Below are positions 1 through 9,581 of a stretch of 64,000 bases of DNA, in pieces. Position numbers and translations under genes: made by a program. The DNA is taken from positions 1 to 64,000 of the forward strand of contig JAIXYO010000033.1 of assembly GCA_027490215.1 (NCBI GenBank), read 5' to 3'. The number at the start of each line of letters is the position of its first letter. The first letter of the stretch is position 1. The stretch is from Rubrivivax sp. Lineage in GTDB: Bacteria > Pseudomonadota > Gammaproteobacteria > Burkholderiales > Burkholderiaceae_C. Under the pieces are notes generated by a model. The model did no database searches and was not told where the DNA came from. It saw only the letters and a list, made by a program, of their open reading frames with translations.

Positions 1-847
1 AGTAGCGGCGGTCGCTCGGCAGCAGTTCGGTCAGATCGATCTTGCTCTTGGCCGCCACCTCGTCGCCCTTCTCCAGCGGCAGGTTGTTCCATACGGCCTG
101 CACCACCGGTTGCGCGCTGCCGCGCTCGAGCAGCACCGCAACCATCGCCAGCTTGCCATCCGCGCTCTTGTGGAGCATGTGAACCACCATGTCGAAGGGC
201 TTGCCGTCGATGCGTTCCTCGGACGGTCGATGAAAGTGGAACTGCACCAGTTCGTAGCGCCTGCCAAGTACCTCGATGGTGTTGCCTGGCGTCACATTGA
301 CCTGCACCGTATGCCCGTTGTCGACCACGCGAAAGCCGCTGGGTCGGTAGTCGAACTGCACCGCATCGAGTTCGACCTTGATGCCGTCGGTGATGTCGAT
401 GGGACTTTGCCGCTGGCCGCTGGCGCAGGTGGCGTATTCAGGGGCCAGTCGGGCCCATTCGCTGGGGCCGTGCGCGCCGTCGTAGGCCCAGGGGGAGGCA
501 TCCGTTGTTGGGGATGCTGCCGGCCGCTTGGCGCCGGTCACTGCCCGTGCTGGGGTGAGCATGCCACGGTCGTTCAGCGACGACACACGGGACGCCGATT
601 TGTCGGCCGCGATGGCAGCAGCCGGGCTATCGGGCGGCGATTTCACCTTCAAGACACCCGCGGAGGCGCCTGCCGCTACCGGCGCCGGCACCGCGCCGAG
701 CTTTGCGGCCAACCGCTCGCGAAGTGCCTCCATCGGGTCACCCGACTGCGAGGAACCTGCCTGCGCCATCGGCAAGCCGATGACGCAGGTCACCACGGCG
801 CACAGGCGCAGGGCGAAAGCAGAGAGTTGACGGTTGAACAGCGGCAC
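1..847 (-). CDS. Alpha-class carbonic anhydrase, periplasmic (3' end cut off by the window)
   Basis: Zinc enzyme interconverting CO2 and bicarbonate, probably in the periplasm. The reading frame stays open off the left edge, so about 282 residues are seen and the C-terminus is missing. A GTG start at 847 has AGGAG eight bases upstream. Residues 1-30 form a signal peptide ending in AQA. Residues 31-118 are an unusually long Ala/Pro-rich linker. The carbonic anhydrase fold starts near residue 119 with WAYDGAHGPSEW and QSPIDI. The zinc ligands are visible as the FHFH pair (H204, H206) and H223, followed by KPFDMVVHMLHKS, typical of the alpha class. The family assignment is secure; the physiological role (CO2 supply or pH) is inference. 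The next gene upstream is a co-directional exporter 81 bases away, so it may be transcribed alone or by read-through. Confidence 0.9.
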   Translation of the reverse strand, partial: MPLFNRQLSAFALRLCAVVTCVIGLPMAQAGSSQSGDPMEALRERLAAKLGAVPAPVAAGASAGVLKVKSPPDSPAAAIAADKSASRVSSLNDRGMLTPARAVTGAKRPAASPTTDASPWAYDGAHGPSEWARLAPEYATCASGQRQSPIDITDGIKVELDAVQFDYRPSGFRVVDNGHTVQVNVTPGNTIEVLGRRYELVQFHFHRPSEERIDGKPFDMVVHMLHKSADGKLAMVAVLLERGSAQPVVQAVWNNLPLEKGDEVAAKSKIDLTELLPSDRRY

Positions 848-928
848 GACGGACACTCCTGGGACAAACCCGAGGGACTCCTTGGTGTATCGGTACCAGC
901 CCGCCCGGCTTGAGTCGGAGTGCACAAC

Positions 929-2134
929 TCAGGCCAGTCGAGCCTCGACCCAGTGCCACGCGATCAGCCCCGTGCCCATCAGGACGACCGCCCCAACGGC
1001 CAGGGCCAGCGTCGAATGCATGACCCACGGCGCCATCAACCCAGCCACCAGGCCGCTGGACACACTACCGATGCAAGCCTGCAAGGACGAGGCCATGCCG
1101 CGCCGATCAGGGGCCTGATCGAGCGCCATCAGCGTGACCACCGGCACCATCAGCGCCCAGCCGAAGCAGTAGAGGCCAATCGGCCACATCGCCCACCAGG
1201 CACTCGCGCCAAAGGCCAGATTCAGTGCGAGATTCAACAGCGAGACCACCGCCATGATCGCGAAGCCCAGGTTGACCTGCTGCTTCGCCGGCATGCGGCC
1301 TGCCAGGCGCCCCGACAGGAACGCGCCACCCATGATGCCGGCAATGGTGATCAGAAACAGAACGAAAAAGTGCTGGGGCGGCAACCCGAGGTGCTCACCG
1401 AGAAACACCGGCGCCGACAACACATACAGGAACATGCCGTTGAAGGGCACGCCAGCGGCCAGCGCCAGAGCCAGGAACTGCCCGCTGCCACCGAGCTCGG
1501 CGTAGCCGCGAAACAGATGCCGCAGGTTCAGTGGCTGGCGCTGGCTCGGGTGCAGCGATTCCGGCAGTAGCCTGTGGTTGGCGATCCAGAGCGCCGCGCC
1601 GATGGCGCTCAGGAACCAGAAGATCGCCTGCCAGCTGATGTGCACGAACAGCAGCCCGCCGACCAGCGGCGCGATGGCGGGCGCAATGCCGAAATAGATC
1701 GTCACCTGCGACATCACCCGCTGCGCATCGGCTGGCGGGAACATGTCGCGAATCACCGCGCGTGACACCACGATGCCGGCGCCCGCCGCCATGCCCTGCA
1801 GCGCACGAAAGAACACCAGCGGACCAATGTGCGACGACAGCGCGCAACCCGCCGACGCCAATGTGAACACCGCCACACCCCACAGCACCACCGGCCGCCG
1901 ACCGAGGCTGTCCGACAGCGCGCCGTGGAACAGGTTCATCACGGCAAAGCCGAACAGGTAGGCCGACAGCGTCTGCTGCATCTCCACCGGCGTGGCACCG
2001 ATCGAAGTCGCAATGCCGCTGAATGCCGGCAAGTAAGTGTCGATCGAGAAGGGGCCGACCATGCCCAGGCAGGCGAGCAGCACCGCCAGCGCCCAGCGCG
2101 GCCGGCGCCAGAGCGTGGAAGCGTCAGGGTTCAT
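929..2134 (-). CDS. MFS multidrug exporter, Bcr/CflA (DHA1) type
   Basis: Drug:proton antiporter of the inner membrane with about 12 hydrophobic helices over 401 residues, the normal length for Bcr/CflA proteins. The N-terminus (GPFSIDTYLPAF) matches the conserved first helix of that subfamily, and the loop 2-3 signature appears as GALSDSLGRRPVVL. The open frame extends further upstream to 2281, but that stretch is Cys/Arg-rich and runs toward the RNase P RNA gene, so the internal ATG at 2134, just before the first helix, is preferred. It lies directly downstream of rnpB on the same strand. Substrate is unknown; bicyclomycin or chloramphenicol-type resistance is known for relatives only. Confidence 0.88.
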   Translation of the reverse strand: MNPDASTLWRRPRWALAVLLACLGMVGPFSIDTYLPAFSGIATSIGATPVEMQQTLSAYLFGFAVMNLFHGALSDSLGRRPVVLWGVAVFTLASAGCALSSHIGPLVFFRALQGMAAGAGIVVSRAVIRDMFPPADAQRVMSQVTIYFGIAPAIAPLVGGLLFVHISWQAIFWFLSAIGAALWIANHRLLPESLHPSQRQPLNLRHLFRGYAELGGSGQFLALALAAGVPFNGMFLYVLSAPVFLGEHLGLPPQHFFVLFLITIAGIMGGAFLSGRLAGRMPAKQQVNLGFAIMAVVSLLNLALNLAFGASAWWAMWPIGLYCFGWALMVPVVTLMALDQAPDRRGMASSLQACIGSVSSGLVAGLMAPWVMHSTLALAVGAVVLMGTGLIAWHWVEARLA

Positions 2135-2184
2135 CGGGTCCGATCGATCTGCGCAGACACCGCGGAGGCGCCTGCCGAAAATTA

Positions 2185-2567
2185 GTGTGAAGCGAGCCGA
2201 TAGGCCGGATTCTGTGCAGCAGAGCGGGCTTGCGCCCGCCCTGCCGTGACCGCCATTCCTCTGGGCCGTGCATCGCTGCACGGCTCGATGCCACCTACCC
2301 GCCAGCTAGTGCGGAGCCACACTTCAAGCGAACGCGGTCGCTGCCGCGCCGCTCACGCTGGCCTATTTGGTGTTGCTGCGCGCAGAGATTGCTCGTTTCA
2401 CCCGAAGCCCGGGCCTTGCGGCCCGAACCCCGACTCGTCTCTGTAGCTCTGATCCTCACCTCGCGGTGGACAGCCGTTAGCTGCTGCGCTGCCCTGTGCA
2501 GTCCGGACCTTCCTCCAGTGCGCCCTTTCGGGACAGTGCACCAGCGACGGTCTGGCTTGCTTCACCG
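2185..2567 (-). ncRNA. rnpB: RNase P RNA, bacterial type A
   Basis: Catalytic RNA of ribonuclease P, which removes the 5' leader of tRNA precursors. On the minus strand the conserved 5' core GAGGAAGGTCCGGACTGCAC and the 3' core CCGGCCTATCGGCTCGCTTC are both present. The ends pair as helix P1 (GTGAAGC near 2565 with GCTTCAC near 2187), which fixes the limits to within a few bases. Length of about 380 nt is normal for type A. It sits between htpX and the MFS gene and contains no credible protein frame; the overlapping open frames are shadows. Confidence 0.96.
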
Positions 2568-2570
2568 CCG

Positions 2571-2576
2571 GATTAT
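2571..2576 (-). promoter_or_regulatory. Candidate -10 box of rnpB
   Basis: Minus-strand GATAAT ends six bases before the predicted 5' end of RNase P RNA, the right distance for a sigma-70 -10 element. No convincing -35 box is seen; instead a GC hairpin (GGGGCC/GGCCCC, 2581-2596) occupies the interval after the htpX stop codon and may end htpX transcription. Confidence 0.45.
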
Positions 2577-2601
2577 CTCAGGGGCCCGGCGGCCCCACGG
2601 A

Positions 2602-3477
2602 TCACGGGCCCTCGCGCAGACGTGCAATGCGTTCTTCCATGGGCGGATGCGACGAGAACAGCGCCATCAGGCCACTGGGGCGGGAACTGATGCCCATCGC
2701 GGACAGCGCCTTCGGCATTTCGCCGGGATCGAGGCCGCCGAGCCGCGCAAGCGCACTGATCATCGGCTGCTTGCGGCCCAGCAACTGAGCCGCGCCGGCA
2801 TCGGCGCGGAATTCACGCTGGCGCGAAAACCAGGCGACGATGATCGCGGCCAGCACGCCCAGCAGCAGGTCCATCACCACCGTGGTGACGTAATAGCCGA
2901 CACCGGGGCGTTCGCTGTTGTTGCGCAGGATGATGCGGTCGACCACATAGCCGATCACACGCGACAGGAACACGACGAAGGTGTTCATCACGCCCTGGAT
3001 CAGCGTCATGGTCACCATGTCGCCATTGGCGATGTGGGCCACTTCATGGCCGATCACCGCGTCGACTTCCTCGCGCGTCATCGATTGCACCAGGCCGGTC
3101 GAAACAGCCACCAGCGCCGAATTCTTGAACGCACCGGTGGCGAAGGCGTTGGGGGCGCCCTCGTAGATCGCGACTTCCGGCATCGTGATGCCGGCCTTCT
3201 CGGCGCAGCGCGCGACGCTGGAGACCAGCCAGCGGTGTGTGGGATCGGGCGAGTCGTTGATGACCTGAGCGCCGGTGGTCCACTTGGCCACGGGCTTGCT
3301 GATCAGCAGCGAAATGATCGCGCCGCCGAAGCCCATCACCAGCGAGAAGCCCAGCAAGGAGCCGAGGTTCAGCCCATTGGCACTCATGAAGCCGTTCAGG
3401 CCGAGCAGGTTCACGGTGATGCCCAGCACCACCATCACGGCAACGTTGGTCAACAGGAACAAGGCAATGCGTTTCAT
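2602..3477 (-). CDS. htpX: Membrane zinc metalloprotease HtpX
   Basis: Heat-shock-type M48 protease that degrades misfolded inner-membrane proteins from the cytoplasmic side. The 291-residue length matches the family. Two N-terminal helices (about 5-25 and 40-60) precede the catalytic motif HEVAH with H144, E145 and H148; the third ligand is E223 in the QREFRAD stretch. Two further hydrophobic segments (about 155-182 and 198-218) fit the four-helix topology. The ATG at 3477 gives MKRIALFLL, the classic HtpX N-terminus. It is the last protein gene in a minus-strand run that includes the DUF3025 gene, and rnpB follows it. Confidence 0.96.
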   Translation of the reverse strand: MKRIALFLLTNVAVMVVLGITVNLLGLNGFMSANGLNLGSLLGFSLVMGFGGAIISLLISKPVAKWTTGAQVINDSPDPTHRWLVSSVARCAEKAGITMPEVAIYEGAPNAFATGAFKNSALVAVSTGLVQSMTREEVDAVIGHEVAHIANGDMVTMTLIQGVMNTFVVFLSRVIGYVVDRIILRNNSERPGVGYYVTTVVMDLLLGVLAAIIVAWFSRQREFRADAGAAQLLGRKQPMISALARLGGLDPGEMPKALSAMGISSRPSGLMALFSSHPPMEERIARLREGP

Positions 3478-3508
3478 GGTGTCCTTTGAAAACGACGGAA
3501 CGTTGGGG

Positions 3509-4261
3509 TTATGCGGTCGGCGAAGCGCTTTTCAAGGTATGCGCCGGCCGGCGAAACACCGCGGCATCGTCGTAGAAGCCGATTTCCTCGTTGGAGTTCC
3601 ACCAACCGGGCACACCGAGCACCGGCAGAGGCAGCCAGGGCTTGCGCGCCAGCGATTCGGGGGTCAGTCGCCCGACCAACCACGCCGCCGGATCAGCCAC
3701 CTCCAGCGGCACCACCCAGACGTGCGCGGTGATCGCCTTGCGCGGCTGCCGCAGCTTGTCGAGCAGCGCATGGCCGAACAGCTGCAACCTGGCGTCTTGC
3801 CACAGCGAGCGATGGGCGCTGAACAGCCGCGCCCATTCGCGCTGCTGAAGAGCGTCGACCAGCGGCGCCGGCGCTTGCAGCCAGGCTGCGTTCTCGTCGA
3901 ACAAGGTCAGGGCATCCCGGACCGCACCACGCGCCGCGCTGACGCCCGCACGCTTGATCTGTTCAACCTGCAGTGCATTCAGGTGCGCCTTCAGACCGGG
4001 ATGCACCTGCCACACCAGCGCGTTGAACAGGTCGTGGGCGTTGCTGCGGGTCGGTACACAGCCAGTGCGGGCAATGAATGTTTCGTACGGCTCGTCGGCT
4101 GGCAGCGCGGACTGATCGACGAAGCGCGGCAGCAGATCGCCCGCTCGATTCAAGGCCTCGACCAGCGGCACACCTGCAGCGACAGCCTGGGTGACGGGCT
4201 CACCGATGGCACGGTACGACGCGAGCCATGGCGCACACCAATCAATGGCCGGTCCATCCAC
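3509..4261 (-). CDS. DUF3025 family protein of unknown function
   Basis: A 250-residue soluble protein that I recognise as DUF3025 from the stretch [12 protein letters not shown], the aligned TKAALNALQ-like segment (LKAHLNALQ, about residues 112-120) and a C-terminal PVLGVPGWW. No signal peptide or membrane segment is visible and no catalytic motif is known to me. It starts 13 bases after the NYN-LOTUS gene and is probably cotranscribed with it and pyrC. Function cannot be given; conservation in Burkholderiales and the compact spacing suggest a housekeeping role only by inference. Confidence 0.8.
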   Translation of the reverse strand: MDGPAIDWCAPWLASYRAIGEPVTQAVAAGVPLVEALNRAGDLLPRFVDQSALPADEPYETFIARTGCVPTRSNAHDLFNALVWQVHPGLKAHLNALQVEQIKRAGVSAARGAVRDALTLFDENAAWLQAPAPLVDALQQREWARLFSAHRSLWQDARLQLFGHALLDKLRQPRKAITAHVWVVPLEVADPAAWLVGRLTPESLARKPWLPLPVLGVPGWWNSNEEIGFYDDAAVFRRPAHTLKSASPTA

Positions 4262-4274
4262 CGGTGGCTTGACC

Positions 4275-5186
4275 TCAGCCGAGGGCGTCAGCGCTGCCGC
4301 CGAGAAAGCGCACCGATTCCGGCTTGTCCGCCGGCAGCAACGCGAAATGCGCTTCCAGCTTCTTGAAGAAGGAGGTGGTCTTGCCGCTCTTGGTCAGCAG
4401 GCCACGCTCGCGCAGCGCCACCGCCACACCGTTCAGGCGCACCGGAGTACCGCCCCGCAGGTCGGGGCAGGCCTGAAGCACCGCGTCGACGGCTGCGGGC
4501 AAGGTGCGCGGCACGGCCTTGATGGCAGGCGCTGCCTTCTTTGCGGCCGGGCGCGGAGACAGGGCGGCGCGCTTAGGCGCCGCTTTGACTGCAGGAGCAG
4601 CTGTCGAGGACACCTTCGGTGCGGGCGGAACAGTTGCGGGAACAGGAGGAGTAGGCGCTACTTTTGGCGCGACACGTTCAGCCACAGCCCTCTTTGCCTC
4701 GCTCAAGTTACTCGGCCTGCTGGCTCGTACCAAGGTCCTCGTCCTCGCCTCGCCAAGCGCGACGACCTCGAATCGGTCGTAGACCCGCTCATAGTCACGC
4801 TCGATGTCGCGCCCCGACTTGCCCTGCTGGCCGTACCCCGTGACGCGGCAGCCCAGTTCACGCAACCGAACGATCAGCGGCGAGTAGTCCATGTCCGACG
4901 ACACGATCACCACCTCCTCGACCGGCTGGCGCAACATCAGCTCGACGGCGTCAATCGCCATCGCAATGTCGGTCGCGTTCGGCCCGGCGAAGGTGCTGGG
5001 CAGGAAGCGGATCGCGTGGTCCCGGCAGACTTCGGCGAACTCGGCGGCCTTCTGCACGCTGCCGTAAGCACGCCGATGCTGCAGGCGGTCGCCACTGAGT
5101 TCCAGCCGGCGCAGGATCTGTCTCAGCACGTCGACGGAAACGTTGTCGGCATCGATCAGCAGCGCGATGCGGTGGTGGGTGTCCAT
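4275..5186 (-). CDS. NYN-domain ribonuclease-like protein with C-terminal LOTUS/OST-HTH domain
   Basis: Residues 1-150 form a NYN (PIN-like) nuclease fold: acidic residues in ALLIDADN, TDIAMAIDA and SSDMDYSPLI are the expected metal-binding positions. Residues about 160-215 are an Ala/Pro/Lys-rich linker (APKVAPTPPVPATVPP). Residues about 218-300 look like a winged-helix LOTUS/OST-HTH module with GVAVALRERG and SFFKKLEAHF. Proteins with this architecture are linked to RNA metabolism; the RNA-binding role of the C-terminus is inferred from the domain. It lies 13 bases after pyrC in the same operon-like run. The catalytic acids look intact, so nuclease activity is plausible. Confidence 0.85.
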   Translation of the reverse strand: MDTHHRIALLIDADNVSVDVLRQILRRLELSGDRLQHRRAYGSVQKAAEFAEVCRDHAIRFLPSTFAGPNATDIAMAIDAVELMLRQPVEEVVIVSSDMDYSPLIVRLRELGCRVTGYGQQGKSGRDIERDYERVYDRFEVVALGEARTRTLVRASRPSNLSEAKRAVAERVAPKVAPTPPVPATVPPAPKVSSTAAPAVKAAPKRAALSPRPAAKKAAPAIKAVPRTLPAAVDAVLQACPDLRGGTPVRLNGVAVALRERGLLTKSGKTTSFFKKLEAHFALLPADKPESVRFLGGSADALG

Positions 5187-5199
5187 GCAGGGTCCAGGT

Positions 5200-6276
5200 T
5201 CAGGCGATCAGACGCCAGGAAAGGGTTTCACCGCCGCGCAGCGGCTTCAACTGCCCGTCGCCAAACGGCAGCGACTCCGGCAGCGTCCAGACTTCGCGGC
5301 GCAGGGTGATCGTGCCGGCGTTGAGTGGCAGGCCGTAGAAAGCCGGGCCATGAACGCTGGCAAAAGCCTCCAGCTTGTCGAGCGCACCCACCGCCTCGAA
5401 GGCCTCGGCGTACAGCTCGATCGCCGTCAGCGCGGTGTAGCAACCGGCACATCCGCACGCATGCTCCTTCAGGTGGGCCGCGTGTGGTGCGCTGTCGGTG
5501 CCGAGGAAGAAGCGGTCGCTGCCCGAGGTGGCCGCCGCGACCAGCGCCTGGCGATGCACCTCGCGCTTGAGCACCGGCAGGCAGTAGTAGTGCGGCCGCA
5601 CGCCGCCGGTGAACAGGGCATTGCGGTTGTAGAGCAGGTGGTGCGCCGTCAGCGTGGCGGCGGTGTGCGCGCCCGCCGAGGCCACGTACTGCGCGGCCTC
5701 GCGGGTGGTGATGTGCTCGAAGACGATCTTCAGCTCGGGGAAGTCACGGCGCAACGGGATCAGCTTGGTGTCGATGAACACCGCCTCGCGGTCGAACAGG
5801 TCGATGTCGGCATCGGTCACCTCGCCGTGCACCAGCAAGGGCATGCCCGCGCGCTGCATGGCTTCGAGCGTCGGGTAGGTCAGGCGCAGATCGGTCACGC
5901 CGGCATCGCTGTTGGTGGTGGCACCAGCCGGGTACAACTTCACGGCGACGATGCCCGCCGCCTTAGCACGCACGATCTCGTCGGCAGGCAGGCGGTCGGT
6001 CAGGTAGAGCGTCATCAAAGGCTCGAATGCCATGCCAGCAGGCAGCGCCGCGCGGATGCGCTCCGCATAAGCCAGCGCCTGAGCGGTGGTGGTCACCGGC
6101 GGCTTCAGGTTGGGCATCACGATCGCGCGGGCGAATTGCCGTGCGGTGTCGGGCAGCACCGCAGCCAGTGCCGCGCCGTCCCGCAGGTGCAGATGCCAGT
6201 CGTCGGGGCGTCGCAGCGTCAGTGTCGGGGTCAACGAAGTCATTGAGCGATTTTGCATCGCGCGTCCCTGATTCAT
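5200..6276 (-). CDS. pyrC: Dihydroorotase
   Basis: Catalyses ring closure of carbamoyl-aspartate to dihydroorotate in pyrimidine synthesis. The metal-binding DWHLHLRDG motif places H28 and H30 early; [12 protein letters not shown] and [12 protein letters not shown] (with the metal-bridging lysine) identify the short class-II PyrC family, and FLGTDSAPH supplies the late catalytic aspartate. Length 358 residues is slightly long because the start is uncertain: in-frame ATGs occur at 6276, 6258 (preceded by AGGGA) and 6243; the E. coli protein begins closest to the last. It is flanked by gltL 25 bases upstream and the NYN gene downstream on the same strand. Confidence 0.95.
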   Translation of the reverse strand: MNQGRAMQNRSMTSLTPTLTLRRPDDWHLHLRDGAALAAVLPDTARQFARAIVMPNLKPPVTTTAQALAYAERIRAALPAGMAFEPLMTLYLTDRLPADEIVRAKAAGIVAVKLYPAGATTNSDAGVTDLRLTYPTLEAMQRAGMPLLVHGEVTDADIDLFDREAVFIDTKLIPLRRDFPELKIVFEHITTREAAQYVASAGAHTAATLTAHHLLYNRNALFTGGVRPHYYCLPVLKREVHRQALVAAATSGSDRFFLGTDSAPHAAHLKEHACGCAGCYTALTAIELYAEAFEAVGALDKLEAFASVHGPAFYGLPLNAGTITLRREVWTLPESLPFGDGQLKPLRGGETLSWRLIA

Positions 6277-6301
6277 GCGCGGACACCTGCACTGCTGGGG
6301 A

Positions 6302-7036
6302 TCAGTGCTGCAGGATCTTCGAGAGGAACTCCTTGGCGCGTGGCGAGCGCTGCTCGGGTTGCCCGAAGAAGGCTTCCCGGGTGCAGTCCTCGATGATCTT
6401 GCCGGCGTCCATGAAGATCACGCGGTGGCTGACCTTGCGCGCGAAACCCATTTCATGGGTGACGCACATCATCGTCATGCCTTCCTGGGCCAGTTGCACC
6501 ATCACGTCGAGCACTTCGCCCACCATCTCGGGATCGAGCGCCGAGGTCGGTTCGTCGAACAGCATCACGATCGGGTCCATGCTGAGCGCGCGGGCAATCG
6601 CCACGCGCTGCTGCTGACCACCGGAGAGCTGTCCGGGAAACTTGTCCTTGTGCACCATCAACCCGACGCGGTCGAGCATCTTCAGGCCGCGCGCCTTGGC
6701 ATCGTCCGGGCTGCGCTTGAGCACGCGGATCTGCGCGAGCGTCAGGTTCTCGGTCACGGTCAGGTGCGGGAACAGCTCGAAGTGCTGGAACACCATGCCC
6801 ACACGCGCGCGCAGCTTCGGCAGGTGGGTTTTCGGATCGGCGATGCTGATGCCATCCACCACGATGTCGCCCTTCTGGAAGGGTTCCAGCGCATTCACCG
6901 TCTTGATCAGCGTGCTCTTGCCCGAGCCCGACGGGCCGCAGACCACCACAACCTCGCCCTTCTGGATCGAGGTGCTGCAGTCGGTCAGCACCTGAAAGCT
7001 GCCGTACCACTTGGAGACGTTCTGGATGTCGATCAC
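6302..7036 (-). CDS. gltL: Glutamate/aspartate ABC importer, ATP-binding subunit
   Basis: ATPase of a polar amino acid importer, 244 residues, the usual GlnQ/GltL length. Walker [14 protein letters not shown]-loop [10 protein letters not shown], signature [15 protein letters not shown] and Walker [16 protein letters not shown] are all intact. It is the last gene of a four-gene importer operon (binding protein, two permeases, ATPase) and follows gltK after 66 bases. That gap holds a GC-rich hairpin (GCCCCC...GGGGGC), which may tune expression. Substrate is inferred from the similarity of the whole operon to gltIJKL. Confidence 0.93.
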   Translation of the reverse strand: MIDIQNVSKWYGSFQVLTDCSTSIQKGEVVVVCGPSGSGKSTLIKTVNALEPFQKGDIVVDGISIADPKTHLPKLRARVGMVFQHFELFPHLTVTENLTLAQIRVLKRSPDDAKARGLKMLDRVGLMVHKDKFPGQLSGGQQQRVAIARALSMDPIVMLFDEPTSALDPEMVGEVLDVMVQLAQEGMTMMCVTHEMGFARKVSHRVIFMDAGKIIEDCTREAFFGQPEQRSPRAKEFLSKILQH

Positions 7037-7102
7037 TGTGAACTCCTGCGCAACAGCCCCCTCGGGGGGCGGACGCGGTACCCCGCGGCCAGGGGCCGAC
7101 GG

Positions 7103-7768
7103 TTATCGGATGATGTCGATCTTCTTCTGAAGCTGGCGCACGGCCATCGACAGACTGAAGCAGATCACGAAATACACGAGTGCCGCCACGAGGTAGGTCT
7201 CGACCGGGCGGTTGAAGTTCTTGCCGGCGATCTCGAAGCCCTTGAGCAGGTCGTAGGCACCGATCGCGTAGACCAGCGAGGTGTCCTGGAACAGGATGAT
7301 GGTCTGCGTCATCAGCACCGGCAGCATGTTGCGAAAGGCCTGCGGCAGCACCACCAGTTGCATCGTCTGCGCGTAGCTCATGCCCACCGCGTAGCCGGCA
7401 TGCACCTGCCCCTTGGGCACCGACTGGATGCCGGCGCGCATGATTTCCGAGTAGTAGGCCGCCTCAAACAGGGTGAAGGTGATGATGGCGCTGAGCTCGG
7501 CGCCCATCGGTCGGCCGATCAGCAGCGGGATCAGCAGGAAGAACCACAGGATCACCATCACCAGCGGAATCGAGCGCAGCACGGTGACATAGGCCGATGC
7601 CGGCAGCACCAGCCACGCCTTGCCCGAGAGCCGCATCAGCGCCAGCACCGTGCCGAGTGCAATGCCGCCCACCATCGCAACGGCCGTCAGTTGCAGCGAG
7701 AAGTACAGCCCATTCAGGATGAAGCTGGAAACAACGTTCGCGTCGAGAAAACCAAAATCGAGGTTCAT
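7103..7768 (-). CDS. gltK: Glutamate/aspartate ABC importer, permease GltK
   Basis: Inner-membrane permease of 221 residues with about five transmembrane helices. The polar-amino-acid permease family signature is seen as AYYSEIMRAGIQSVPKGQ, the EAA loop that contacts the ATPase. Its ATG overlaps the stop codon of gltJ by four bases (ATGA at 7765-7768), so translation is probably coupled. It forms the heterodimeric pore with GltJ. Confidence 0.92.
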   Translation of the reverse strand: MNLDFGFLDANVVSSFILNGLYFSLQLTAVAMVGGIALGTVLALMRLSGKAWLVLPASAYVTVLRSIPLVMVILWFFLLIPLLIGRPMGAELSAIITFTLFEAAYYSEIMRAGIQSVPKGQVHAGYAVGMSYAQTMQLVVLPQAFRNMLPVLMTQTIILFQDTSLVYAIGAYDLLKGFEIAGKNFNRPVETYLVAALVYFVICFSLSMAVRQLQKKIDIIR

Positions 7769-8511
7769 CGCGGGGCACCGATCATGCCGGGCACCTGCAC
7801 GCGGCGCTCAATGAACAGGGCGACCCGGTTGATGAGGAATGCCGACACGAAATACAAGGCCGTCACCGCGAGATAGATCTCGATGTTTCGCGACGTTTCC
7901 TCGCCGGCCTGTCGCGCAAACATCGTCAACTCGGCGATGCTGATCGCGAACGCCACCGACGAGTTCTTCACGATGTTCATCGACTCGCTGGTGAGGGGCG
8001 GAATGACGATGCGAAACGCCATCGGCAGCAACACATGGCGGTAGGTCTGGGGCAGCGTCAGCCCCATCGCCAGACCGGCATGGCGCTGACCCTTGGGCAG
8101 CGCCTGGATGCCGGCCTTGACCTGCTCGGCAACCCGCGCCGAGGTGAAGAACCCGAGCGCAAACACCATCAGCACAAAGCTCGACACCTGCTTCAGCGGC
8201 GGGATCAGCTCCGGGATCACGTAGTACCAGAGGAAGACCTGAACCAGCAGCGGGATGTTGCGGAACAGCTCGGTCCACGCATTGCCGATGAACATCAGGC
8301 CCTTGCTGGGCGCCGTGCGCAGCACGCCCATCAGCGCACCGACGGACAGGGCCACGATCAGCGCCAGCAGCGACACCGACAGCGTCCAGCCCCACGCCGA
8401 CAGCAGCCAATCGAGGTAGGTGATGTCGCCATTCGAGCCGAAACACCCCGGCTGAACCTGACCCTCGATCGTGTCCTTGCAGAAGACCTGCCAATCCCAA
8501 TCGCTCGCCAA
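7765..8511 (-). CDS. gltJ: Glutamate/aspartate ABC importer, permease GltJ
   Basis: Inner-membrane permease of 248 residues. The N-terminal periplasmic stretch with two cysteines (VFCKDTIEG and PGCFG) precedes the first helix, as in known GltJ proteins. The EAA loop reads VAEQVKAGIQALPKGQ. It partners GltK, whose start codon overlaps this gene's stop, and follows the binding-protein gene after 55 bases. Confidence 0.92.
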   Translation of the reverse strand: MASDWDWQVFCKDTIEGQVQPGCFGSNGDITYLDWLLSAWGWTLSVSLLALIVALSVGALMGVLRTAPSKGLMFIGNAWTELFRNIPLLVQVFLWYYVIPELIPPLKQVSSFVLMVFALGFFTSARVAEQVKAGIQALPKGQRHAGLAMGLTLPQTYRHVLLPMAFRIVIPPLTSESMNIVKNSSVAFAISIAELTMFARQAGEETSRNIEIYLAVTALYFVSAFLINRVALFIERRVQVPGMIGAPR

Positions 8512-8566
8512 GGTGGGCTCCCCGTGTCCTGGTGGTCAGCAGCGCGTCGTCAGTGACGGGGGTGGA

Positions 8567-9457
8567 TCACTTCTTGGCGTAGTCCTCCATCGGCTTGTCG
8601 TTGGGCGTGGCCCAGGCGGCCTTGGTGGCCTCGGACAAGGGCAGACCGACTTTGGTGTTGGCCGGCGGGATCGGCTGCAGGAACCACTTGTCGTAGATCT
8701 TTGCCAGCTCGCCGGACTTGATCAGCCCGACGATCGTGGCGTCGACCACCTTCTTGAACTCCGCATCGTCCTTGCGGAACATGATGGCAATCGGCTCGAC
8801 CGACAGCACCTCGCCGACGATCCTGAACTCGGCCGGGCTCTTGGACTTGGCGATCAAGCCGGCCAGGATCTGACCGTCCATCACGAAGGCGTCGGCGCGC
8901 CCACTCTCCATCAGCAGGAAGCTGTCGGCGTGGTCCTTGCCGTAGACCTCGTCGAAGTTCATGCCGCTGGCACGCTCGTTCTTGCGCAGGGTCTGCACCG
9001 AGGTCGTGCCGGTGGTGGTGGCCACCTTCTTGCCGTTCAGCTGAGCGATGCCGGTGATGCCGGAGCTGACTTTGGTGGCGATTCGCACTTCCTCGACGTA
9101 GGTGGTGACCGCAAAGCTGACATCACGCTGCCGCGCGGTGTTGTTGGTGGTCGATCCGCACTCGATGTCGACGGTGCCGTTTTGTACCAGCGGAATGCGG
9201 TTCTGCGAGGTGACCGGCTGATACCGGGTGACCAGCACCGTGAGGCCCAGCTGCTTCTGCACGGCCTTGATCACGCGCTCGCAGATTTCGACGTGATAGC
9301 CGACATATTTGCCGTCGCCCAGCGTGTAGCTCAGCGCACCCGATGATTCGCGCACACCCATCGTGACGGCGCCGCTCTCCTTGATTTTCGACAGGGTGTC
9401 GGCCTGGGCAATGCCCAGCGTCAGGGCGGTAGACAAGGCGATGAAGGACTTTTTCAT
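8567..9457 (-). CDS. gltI: Glutamate/aspartate periplasmic binding protein
   Basis: Periplasmic substrate-binding protein, 296 residues, first gene of gltIJKL. The chosen ATG at 9457 gives a short signal peptide (MKKSFIALSTALTLGIAQA, cleavage after AQA) with a GGA element upstream; the frame is open to 9511 but that extension would bury the signal peptide. The mature protein shows the SBP family-3 pattern: SGAVTMGVRESSGALSY, YHVEICERV, VDIECGSTTNN and the late AIMFRKDDAEF. The DIECGSTTNNT stretch is typical of the glutamate/aspartate branch. No Cys lipobox, so it is a soluble protein. Confidence 0.93.
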   Translation of the reverse strand: MKKSFIALSTALTLGIAQADTLSKIKESGAVTMGVRESSGALSYTLGDGKYVGYHVEICERVIKAVQKQLGLTVLVTRYQPVTSQNRIPLVQNGTVDIECGSTTNNTARQRDVSFAVTTYVEEVRIATKVSSGITGIAQLNGKKVATTTGTTSVQTLRKNERASGMNFDEVYGKDHADSFLLMESGRADAFVMDGQILAGLIAKSKSPAEFRIVGEVLSVEPIAIMFRKDDAEFKKVVDATIVGLIKSGELAKIYDKWFLQPIPPANTKVGLPLSEATKAAWATPNDKPMEDYAKK

Positions 9458-9545
9458 GGTCGTTCCAGTGAAAGTGGGACCCGGGTCGGGACACTCGGCA
9501 TGTGACCACAAGGCGAGGCATTTGAATACCGCGCCACTACGGATA

Positions 9546-9580
9546 GCCAGCGTTGGCGCAACCTTCGTGCCAGCGCTGGC
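9546..9580 (-). terminator. Hairpin directly after the ABC exporter gene
   Basis: A 12-bp stem (9546-9557 with 9569-9580, one G-T pair) begins one base after the stop codon of the exporter gene read on the minus strand. It lacks a U tract, so it could be a weak terminator or an RNA-stabilising hairpin ahead of gltI. Confidence 0.35.
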
Positions 9581-9581
9581 C

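Noticed and set aside
6275-7876. 533-codon plus-strand open frame over gltL and gltK
   Set aside because: Both minus-strand genes have clear transporter motifs; the plus frame is His/Gln-rich antisense noise.
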